Origin: Actinomycetota bacterium
GTDB lineage: Bacteria > Actinomycetota > Acidimicrobiia > Acidimicrobiales > MedAcidi-G1
Assembly: GCA_018673475.1 (NCBI GenBank)
Contig: JABHCN010000020.1
Coordinates: 1-64,000, forward strand
DNA: 64,000 nt
Direction: 5' to 3'
Of this stretch, positions 28,046 through 37,412 are shown piece by piece. The notes beneath the pieces were generated by a model. That model ran no database searches, had not been told where the DNA came from, and was given only the letters and a program-made list of their open reading frames with translations. Made by a program: the position numbers and the translations under genes. Position 1 is the stretch's first letter. Every line of letters begins with the position of its first letter.

Positions 28046-29278
28046 CTAGCCGGTGGTGACAGCACCTACGGCGACACCGGCGATGTCGGTCCGGTAGTGC
28101 ATGCCCGGCCATGAGATTTCGGCTACCGCCCTGTAGGCGCTGTCTCTGGCCTCAGGAACCGTGGAACCCGTTCCGGTAACTGTAAGGACCCGGCCGCCGG
28201 CGGTGACTAGGCGACCCTGGGCCTCGCCGACGCCGGCGCAGAACACGGTTACACCGTCGACCTCCGAGGCGGCGGAAAGGCCTTCGATCGGGTCACCGGT
28301 GTGCGGTGACCCGGGGTAGTTCGGGGAGGCGCAGACCACGCCGACAGCGGCGCCATCATCGAAGGTGGGGGCTTCTCCGATGGATCCCGCAGCGGCCGAG
28401 GCCAGCAGGTCGGCAAGGTCGCTCGTGAACCGGGGTACGACAACCTGGGTCTCGGGGTCGCCGAAGCGAACGTTGTACTCGAGCACCCTGGGACCGTCGG
28501 GAGTGAACATGAGACCGCAGTAGAGAACTCCCCGGTAGTCGATACCACGGGAGCGCAGGACCGCCAGTGTCGGCAGTACGGCATCTTCCATAAGCGAGTC
28601 GACCACGTCGGCGGTGGCGACCGGTACCGGTGAAAACGCCCCCATCCCCCCGGTGTTGGGGCCCAGATCTCCGTCGCTGAGGCGCTTGAAGTCCTGGGCT
28701 GGTACGAGGGGCACTGCCGTGGTGCCGTCACAGACCGCCAACACGGACAGTTCCGGGCCGCTGAGACCCTCTTCGATCACGACCCGTCGACCGGCGTCAC
28801 CGAATGCCTCTCCCGAGAGGTACTCACCAACGGCTTCGACCGCCTGGGATCGGTCACTGGTTACGAGCACGCCCTTGCCGGCTGCCAGACCGTCGGTCTT
28901 GATGACGAACAGGTCTTCCATCTGATCGAGATAGGCCAGCGCCGCCGCCCTGTCGGTGAACGCACCGTGGCGGGCGGTTGGTACTCCGGCCTCTACGAGC
29001 AGTTCCTTCATCCAGGCCTTGGAGCCCTCGAGGCGTGCACCGTCGGCGCCGGGTCCAAATACCAGGTTGCCCCGTTTACGAAGCCGGTCGGCAAGACCGT
29101 CGACAAGGGGTTGTTCGGGCCCGATGACGAAGAGGTCCGCATCGAGTTCCTCGGGCGGGGTGGCGACCGAGCCGGGTATTCCGGGGTTGCCTGGTGTGAC
29201 GACCACCTCGGCGCCTCGGGAGAGGACATGTGCGAGGGCGTGCTCGCGACCCCCGGAACCGACTATGCAGACGCGCAT
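28046..29278 (-). CDS. purD: Phosphoribosylamine-glycine ligase (GAR synthetase)
   Basis: A 410-residue ATP-grasp ligase for the second purine step. The N-terminal Rossmann-like part starts VCIVGSGGREHALAHVLS. ATP-grasp motifs are FVIKTDGLAAGKGVLVTSDRSQAVEAV near residue 122, PAQDFKRLSDGDLGPNTGGMGAFSPVP near 190 and LYCGLMFTPDGPRVLEYNVRFGDPETQVVVPR near 253. Start ATG 29278, 18 bp after purA. Length is on the short side of normal but all domains are present. Confidence 0.95.
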   Translation of the reverse strand: MRVCIVGSGGREHALAHVLSRGAEVVVTPGNPGIPGSVATPPEELDADLFVIGPEQPLVDGLADRLRKRGNLVFGPGADGARLEGSKAWMKELLVEAGVPTARHGAFTDRAAALAYLDQMEDLFVIKTDGLAAGKGVLVTSDRSQAVEAVGEYLSGEAFGDAGRRVVIEEGLSGPELSVLAVCDGTTAVPLVPAQDFKRLSDGDLGPNTGGMGAFSPVPVATADVVDSLMEDAVLPTLAVLRSRGIDYRGVLYCGLMFTPDGPRVLEYNVRFGDPETQVVVPRFTSDLADLLASAAAGSIGEAPTFDDGAAVGVVCASPNYPGSPHTGDPIEGLSAASEVDGVTVFCAGVGEAQGRLVTAGGRVLTVTGTGSTVPEARDSAYRAVAEISWPGMHYRTDIAGVAVGAVTTG

Positions 29279-29296
29279 CAGGCCGGCACCAGGTCC

Positions 29297-30607
<1,311 letters not shown>

Positions 30608-30711
30608 TTACGGGGCGATCCTACCGTCCTCGTGGCCTGGTGGTTGACTGTTTCCGGTGCAGGTCAGGCGCCCTTGACGAGGTTGCTGTGAGGTGACCCT
30701 GAGGAAGTGAT

Positions 30712-30732
30712 CTTGAGTCATAGACGCTCAAG
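30712..30732. promoter_or_regulatory. HAIR (HspR-binding) inverted repeat upstream of purA
   Basis: CTTGAGT-N7-GCTCAAG matches 13 of 14 bases of the known HspR consensus CTTGAGT-N7-ACTCAAG. It lies 135 bp upstream of the purA start and 138 bp beyond the hspR stop, so it is positioned to act on purA rather than on the dnaK operon. A weak minus-strand -10 candidate (TATGAC) lies within it. Confidence 0.7.
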
Positions 30733-30739
30733 ATTTGGA

Positions 30740-30804
30740 CTTTCCACAGCCCCTGTGGACAAATCCTGCCTTCCCTATGGAGAAAGGGCTTTCTCTGTGG
30801 AACG
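30740..30804. promoter_or_regulatory. Cluster of DnaA-box-like sequences with hairpins, hspR-purA intergenic region
   Basis: CTTTCCACA (plus, 30740-30748), TTGTCCACA (minus, 30754-30762, equal to the actinobacterial DnaA-box consensus) and CGTTCCACA (minus, 30796-30804) occur within 65 bp. The first two form the inverted repeat TCCACAG-CCC-CTGTGGA. GAGAAA-GGGC-TTTCTC (30780-30795) is a further small hairpin that could end the hspR transcript. No dnaA or dnaN is near, so this is probably regulatory and not an origin. Confidence 0.45.
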
Positions 30805-30869
30805 AAACCCGGTTGTAACAAACAAAACAGACCCGGCGGCCGCCATCTGGGAGAAGCCAAAATCGCAGG

Positions 30870-31253
30870 TCAACGCCTCTTCTGGCCCCGGTAGACGGTG
30901 ACACTCTGACGGACCGGAACCAGGTCGCGGCGGTACTGCCGGTGTACCTCGGCGACAGCCTCAGAGCCCGCCTCGCGAGTCTCGGCCAGATCCTGTTCGA
31001 GACGAGCCACCTCGGCCTCAAGTTCAAGGACCCGCTTCACACCGGCAAGGTTCATGCCCTCAGAGGTCAGGTCGGTTATCCGCTGGAGCAGGGCTATGTC
31101 GGCATCGCTGTACCGGCGGTTGCCGCCAGTGGTCCTTGCCGGATCGACAAGGCCCCTTCGCTCGTAGATGCGCAGGGTCTGTGGATGCATTCCGGACAGC
31201 TCGGCAGCCACCGAGATGACGTAGACGGCCTGATCGGATCGGATCGTCACCAT
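30870..31253 (-). CDS. hspR: Heat-shock repressor HspR (MerR family)
   Basis: A 127-residue MerR-type winged-helix protein. YVISVAAELSGMHPQTLRIYERRGLVDPARTTGGNRRYSDADIALLQ (residues ~11-57) is the DNA-binding domain, close to known actinobacterial HspR. It is followed by a coiled-coil dimerisation helix (VLELEAEVARLEQDLAE) and a basic tail ending YRGQKRR. HspR with DnaK as co-repressor represses the dnaK operon through HAIR sites. Last gene of the operon, 55 bp after dnaJ. Confidence 0.95.
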   Translation of the reverse strand: MVTIRSDQAVYVISVAAELSGMHPQTLRIYERRGLVDPARTTGGNRRYSDADIALLQRITDLTSEGMNLAGVKRVLELEAEVARLEQDLAETREAGSEAVAEVHRQYRRDLVPVRQSVTVYRGQKRR

Positions 31254-31308
31254 CCCATCGCACCTCTGAGGTCGAACACCAACACCCGTCGGTTCATCAT
31301 CTCAACAG

Positions 31309-32406
31309 TCATCCTGTCAGACCCTCGCGGGGATTGTCGCCGCCGGCCTCCGACAGGGCCTCAATGGCAGCCTGCTCGGCCTCGCTGGGTTCCTGCGGAA
31401 TGACCACCTCCACCGTTACGAGCAGATCACCCCTGCCGCGACGGGTTCCGACACCCCTGCCCTTGACCCGGAAGGTCTTGCCGCTCCTGGTGCCGGAGGG
31501 AAGACGCAACGTGACCGGACCGTCCTGAAGGGTGGGCACCTCGACCTCGGCACCGAACACGGCCTCGGGGAAGGTGATGGGAACCGTGAGGGTCAGGTTG
31601 CGGCCCGTCCGCCCAAAGAGGGGATGCTGTTCGACCACCACGACCACGTACAGGTCCCCGTCGGGTCCGCCGCTACCGGGGCCACCCCGCCCCTTCAGTC
31701 GGATCTTCTGCTCGTCTTCAATGCCCGGCGGAATCCGAACCTTCACCTCACGGGGCCTACGTTCGACCCCGGTTCCCCGACAGTTGCCACAGGGATCATC
31801 GATCTGGCTGCCGCTTCCTCCACAGGTGCCGCAGGGCCGGCTGAACGAGAACGGACCCTGGTTGTCCGCTGTTGCTCCGCTGCCACCACAGGCGTCGCAC
31901 CGGTGGGGTCTGGTCCCGGGACGTGCCCCGCTGCCACCGCAGCTGGAACAGGCGGCGTCGCTTGTCAGGTGAACCGAGGTGGTCACGCCGTTGACAGCCT
32001 CGAGGAATGACAGGCCCAACCGCGTCTCAAGGTCGACCCCGCGGGTTCCGCCACGGTGACCGCGTCCACCCTGTCCGAACAGGCCACCGAAGACATCGCC
32101 CAGGTCGAACGGGGTGCCTCCGTGGCCTCCAAACCCGCCGCCGGGAGCGCCACCCATTCCCGGCATCGGCCCCATGGCCCTGACCTGGTCGTACTCCTCC
32201 CGCTTGGCCTCGTTCCCGAGCACGTCGTAGGCGGCGGTTACCTCCTTGAAACGCTGTTCGGCGGCATCATCACCGGGATTGGCATCGGGGTGGAGCTTGC
32301 GGGCCAACTTTCGGTAGGCCTTGGTGATGTCCTTTGCCGCGGACCCCTTGTCGACGCCGAGCGTCCGGTAGTAGTCCTTGTCGAACCACTCCCTCTGGGC
32401 AGTCAC
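31309..32406 (-). CDS. dnaJ: Chaperone protein DnaJ
   Basis: A 365-residue class A J-protein. The J-domain (residues ~10-75) has the HPD motif in KLHPDANPGD. A Gly/Phe/Met-rich linker (MGGAPGGGFGGHGG) follows, then four CxxCxGxG zinc repeats (CSSCGGSG, CDACGGSG, CGTCGGSG, CGNCRGTG; residues ~147-215) and C-terminal client-binding domains. It stimulates the DnaK ATPase. Start is GTG 32406, 24 bp after grpE. All domains are complete. Confidence 0.96.
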   Translation of the reverse strand: MTAQREWFDKDYYRTLGVDKGSAAKDITKAYRKLARKLHPDANPGDDAAEQRFKEVTAAYDVLGNEAKREEYDQVRAMGPMPGMGGAPGGGFGGHGGTPFDLGDVFGGLFGQGGRGHRGGTRGVDLETRLGLSFLEAVNGVTTSVHLTSDAACSSCGGSGARPGTRPHRCDACGGSGATADNQGPFSFSRPCGTCGGSGSQIDDPCGNCRGTGVERRPREVKVRIPPGIEDEQKIRLKGRGGPGSGGPDGDLYVVVVVEQHPLFGRTGRNLTLTVPITFPEAVFGAEVEVPTLQDGPVTLRLPSGTRSGKTFRVKGRGVGTRRGRGDLLVTVEVVIPQEPSEAEQAAIEALSEAGGDNPREGLTG

Positions 32407-32430
32407 GTCTGATAGCGGGCGACGCGGGCC

Positions 32431-32978
32431 TCAGCCCTGCACCCGCACCATCGCCGGACGCATGACCCGTCCGGCCCATCCATATCCGCGGCGCATGACC
32501 TCGACGACGCGAAGGCCCTCGCTGGCGCCGTCGGAATCGGCCTCGTGGATAACCGCCTCGTGCCGGTTGGGATCAAACGCCTCGCCTACCGGATCAATGA
32601 CCTCAAAGCCGAGCGGGGTGAGGGCTGCCGAGATCGCAGCACGGATCGGCTCGACCCCGTCGGACCCCTGGTCGACAGCCATGTCGCAGGCATCGAGCAC
32701 TGGCAGCAGCACCTGAACCAGGTCGGCCCTGGCACGCGATACAACCTCGGAGTTGCGACGCTCGGTCTGCTTCTTGAAGTTGGAGAACTCAGCGCTGACA
32801 CGTTGCAGGTCGGCCAAGAAGGCGTCTCTCTCCACAATGGGGTCGGTTACCTCACCGGAGCCTGCGACGGCCTCGTCGGCCTCGAGGATCTCACCGATCA
32901 GTTCCTCGACGGCCTCGGCGGTGGGCTCACCAGAGGAAGCACCGTCACCGACGGTGGGGACCACACCTGCAGGCTCGT

Positions 32979-32982
<4 letters not shown>
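32431..32982 (-). CDS. grpE: Nucleotide exchange factor GrpE
   Basis: A 183-residue protein with an acidic disordered N-terminus, a long coiled coil (residues ~55-105, [25 protein letters not shown]) and the C-terminal beta-wing with FDPNRHEAV and [21 protein letters not shown]. It releases ADP from DnaK. Start GTG 32982 overlaps the dnaK stop by 4 nt (GTGA). Confidence 0.95.
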
Positions 32983-34796
<1,814 letters not shown>

Positions 34797-34868
34797 GTTG
34801 TTTCTCCTGTCTTCTTCTGGTTTCGAGTACGTATCGGGTGTGGTGCTGGAATCGGCTGGTCCAGGCCC

Positions 34869-34930
34869 GGTTCCTCCGTATTGGAGGGACCCGCCGGCGC
34901 GACGGTGGGGGGAAACCGTGTGCCGGCGGG
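34869..34930 (-). promoter_or_regulatory. Tandem strong hairpins in the dnaK 5' leader
   Basis: CCCGCCGGC (34890-34898) pairs perfectly with GCCGGCGGG (34922-34930), enclosing an inner ACGGT/ACCGT stem (34902-34906/34915-34919). Next to it GGTTCCTCC (34869-34877) pairs with GGAGGGACC (34883-34891), a 9-bp stem with one G-U pair and a 5-nt loop. Both lie in the ~177-nt leader between the predicted transcription start and dnaK, ending about 70 nt before the ATG. Attenuator or thermosensor roles are possible. Confidence 0.55.
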
Positions 34931-34979
34931 TCAGGATACTGGTTGTTACAGGTCTCCGGACCATTTCTATGTCTCTAAC

Positions 34980-35010
34980 ACTATAGAGACTTGAGTCATT
35001 AGTTATCAAC
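34980..35010 (-). promoter_or_regulatory. dnaK promoter with degenerate HAIR operator
   Basis: On the minus strand TTGATA (35004-35009) and TATAGT (34980-34985) are separated by 18 bp, a good sigma-70-type promoter. CTTGAGT-N7-TATCAAC (34990-35010, plus orientation) matches the HspR HAIR consensus fully in one half and 4 of 7 in the other, covering the spacer and -35. This places repressor binding where it would block RNA polymerase. Confidence 0.65.
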
Positions 35011-35052
35011 TTCTGAAGGTGGGTTTTCTCGCAATTTCTGGTGAACTGGTAC

Positions 35053-35799
35053 ATGCCCTCCCTGATCCTGTTGCGCCACGGCCAGAGTGAGTGGAACGCC
35101 TCGAACCGGTTCACAGGCTGGTACGACTGTGACCTGACCGGCACCGGTGAACAGGAGGCACAAGACGGAGCAGCGTTGCTCGCTGCTGCCGGGATCTTGC
35201 CCGACGTGCTCCACACCTCCCTCCAGAAGAGGGCCATCAGAACCGCAAACCTGGCGCTCGACGTCCTGGATCGGGCATGGATACCGGTAAGACGCGACTG
35301 GCGTCTGAACGAACGGCACTACGGGGACCTCACCGGCCTCGACAAGGCCGAAACCCGCGAACGCTTCGGCTCCGAACAGTTGCAGGCATGGCGCCGCGGC
35401 TACTCCACCCCACCGCCTCCCATCACGCCAGACAACCCCTTCAACCCCAACGCCGACCCCAGGTACGCGGAACTCTCCGATCCACCGCTGGCCGAGTGCC
35501 TCGCCGACGTCGTGAGCCGCCTCGTTCCCTACTGGGAATCAGCGATAGTCCCCGACCTTGAGGCCGGAAAGGTCGTGCTGGTGGCAGCCCACGGCAACAG
35601 CCTCCGGGCACTCTGCAAGCACCTCGACACCATCAGCGACGACGACATCGTGGACCTCAACATCCCCACGGGCGACCCGCTGGTCTACGACCTCGACCCG
35701 GACATGCGGCCCCGCGCCAACATGCCCGTCCTGGAACGTTCACTGGACCCTGCCGCAGCCAGGGCAGCAGCCGAGGCCGTAGCCCGTCAGGCCGGCTGA
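35053..35799 (+). CDS. gpmA: 2,3-bisphosphoglycerate-dependent phosphoglycerate mutase
   Basis: A 248-residue glycolytic mutase of the histidine phosphatase superfamily. The phosphohistidine motif [19 protein letters not shown] is at residues ~6-24. [17 protein letters not shown] (general acid Glu) lies near residue 86, followed by [10 protein letters not shown] and the second catalytic His in [15 protein letters not shown] near 180. ATG 35053 matches the family start; a GTG four codons upstream is possible. It diverges from dnaK across a 256-bp region holding the dnaK promoter and leader. Confidence 0.95.
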   Translation: MPSLILLRHGQSEWNASNRFTGWYDCDLTGTGEQEAQDGAALLAAAGILPDVLHTSLQKRAIRTANLALDVLDRAWIPVRRDWRLNERHYGDLTGLDKAETRERFGSEQLQAWRRGYSTPPPPITPDNPFNPNADPRYAELSDPPLAECLADVVSRLVPYWESAIVPDLEAGKVVLVAAHGNSLRALCKHLDTISDDDIVDLNIPTGDPLVYDLDPDMRPRANMPVLERSLDPAAARAAAEAVARQAG

Positions 35800-35807
35800 C
35801 CGAGACA

Positions 35808-35843
35808 GGCCCGAGGCTCAGACAAACTGCACCGGCTCGGGCC
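35808..35843. terminator. Candidate bidirectional terminator hairpin
   Basis: GGCCCGAG (35808-35815) and CTCGGGCC (35836-35843) form an 8-bp stem with a 20-nt loop across the junction of the convergent gpmA and amtB genes. It includes the last codons of amtB. No T-run; modest support. Confidence 0.4.
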
Positions 35844-37266
35844 CGTACCCAGGGGAGCCGTGCTCGGCCACGTCGAGGCCAGCCAGTTCCTCCTCTGGCG
35901 AGACCCGCAGACCCACAGTCGACGCGATCACCTTGAAGAGAATCGCCGAGGTTCCAAGCACCCAGGCTGCAATCAAGGCAACGCCGATCGCCTGGACCAG
36001 CAACTGGTCGAACCCACCGCCGTAGAACAGGCCGGCGTTGTCACGCCCGAGGAAAGCGTCGTCGTACCGGGCGAACAGGCCCACGGCAAGCGTTCCCCAC
36101 ACGCCGCACACGCCGTGCACCGAGACGGCGCCGACCGGATCGTCAACACCCTTCCTCTCCACGAACAGGACCGAGTAGACGACGAGGGCCCCTCCGATCG
36201 CACCGGTTACGACGGCCCCCAGAAAGCTCATGGTTCCCGTTCCGGCCGTAATGCTGACCAGGCCGGCCAGCGCTCCGTTGCCGGCCATGCCAACGTCCAT
36301 CGCACCGGTCTTCCTCCAGATCACGGCACCTGCAGACATGATCCCGGCCGACGCCGCCAGGAGGGTCGTCATGATGGCGTGGGCAACCCAGGCGTCAAAT
36401 GCCAGCTCCGAGCCGGCGTTGAACCCAAACCAGCCGAACCACAAGATGAACACACCGATCACCGCGTAGCCGATGTTGTGACCCGGAATTGCCCGGGGGG
36501 TGCCATCCGGGGCGTACTTGCCGAGGCGTGGCCCCAGGAAGATGGCCCCCATCAGGGCTGCCCAACCACCCGCACTGTGCACGATGCTCGACCCGGCGAA
36601 GTCGCTGAAGCGGGCGTCGCCGATGTTGAGGTCCGAGAGCAGGCCGTCACCGTGCCAGAACGAGTGCACGACCACCGGGTAGATGAAACCGGTCATGACG
36701 GCGCTGAAGATGAGGTAGGCGGAGAACTTGGTTCTCTCGGCCATCGCTCCCGAGGCAATCGTGACCGCCGTGGCGGCAAAGACGACCTGGAAGAAGAAGA
36801 ACGACGGAGTGGCGAGGACGTCACCGTTGTCAAACGACTCGGTCATCCCCGACAGGAAGAACGTATCGGTCCCGATGAGGCTCCCGCCATCAGATCCGAA
36901 CGCAAGGCCGAAGCCGACAGCCCAGAACGCAAGGGCGCCAATCGCCATGTCAGCCAGGTTCTTGGCCATGATGTTTCCGACGTTCTTTGCCCTGGTGAGG
37001 CCCGCCTCAACGAGGGCGAACCCGGCCTGCATCAGGAACACAAGGCAGCCGGCCACGATCAGCCAGAGGCTCGCCAGCAGGGCGGTGTTGTACTCGGCCG
37101 GCGTGAGCTCCTGTGCGGCAGCCGGTGCAGCGGTTACGAGGACCGCTCCAACCACACCGACCAGCCCAAGGGCCATCTTCCGAGACCTGCTCCGCGACGA
37201 ACGGGAGGTCCATGCCCCCGAGAACGCACGCCTTAGGCGACCTGACGAAAACAAGGGATCTGACAC
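35818..37266 (-). CDS. amtB: Ammonium transporter
   Basis: A 482-residue Amt/Rh-family channel with a cleavable signal (MALGLVGVVGAVLVTAAPAAAQE, from residue 31) and 11 membrane helices. Key residues visible are the Phe-gate region FFFFQVVFAATAVTIASGAMAER (residues ~155-177), HSFWHGDG, the twin histidines in IVHSAGGWAALMGA and VSVHGVCGVWGTLAVG, and the D-x4-HxxGG-like fold around GHNIGY. It conducts ammonia/ammonium. Start GTG 37266; ATG 37176 would begin at the signal peptide. A GlnR-like box array lies ~55 bp upstream. No glnK is adjacent. Confidence 0.95.
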   Translation of the reverse strand: MSDPLFSSGRLRRAFSGAWTSRSSRSRSRKMALGLVGVVGAVLVTAAPAAAQELTPAEYNTALLASLWLIVAGCLVFLMQAGFALVEAGLTRAKNVGNIMAKNLADMAIGALAFWAVGFGLAFGSDGGSLIGTDTFFLSGMTESFDNGDVLATPSFFFFQVVFAATAVTIASGAMAERTKFSAYLIFSAVMTGFIYPVVVHSFWHGDGLLSDLNIGDARFSDFAGSSIVHSAGGWAALMGAIFLGPRLGKYAPDGTPRAIPGHNIGYAVIGVFILWFGWFGFNAGSELAFDAWVAHAIMTTLLAASAGIMSAGAVIWRKTGAMDVGMAGNGALAGLVSITAGTGTMSFLGAVVTGAIGGALVVYSVLFVERKGVDDPVGAVSVHGVCGVWGTLAVGLFARYDDAFLGRDNAGLFYGGGFDQLLVQAIGVALIAAWVLGTSAILFKVIASTVGLRVSPEEELAGLDVAEHGSPGYGPEPVQFV

Positions 37267-37321
37267 GGCGTGGCCTTTCGGTTATTCCTGACTCGAACAC
37301 CACCGACGGTATGGAGGGGCT

Positions 37322-37348
37322 GTTTCGATCCTGTTTCGTGACGGTGAA
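37322..37348 (-). promoter_or_regulatory. GlnR-like box array upstream of amtB
   Basis: On the minus strand TTCAC-N6-GAAAC-N6-GAAAC is seen (plus strand GTTTC, GTTTC and GTGAA at 37322, 37333 and 37344). Actinobacterial GlnR sites have the pattern gTnAC-n6-GaAAC repeated every 11 bp. The spacing is exact and amtB is a classic GlnR target. The site is 56 bp upstream of the amtB start. Confidence 0.5.
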
Positions 37349-37412
37349 CCGACGGTCAACAGGTACCTCGAGCCGTGACAGCGCCCTTCCTACGGGTAAT
37401 GTCCCACCCGAT

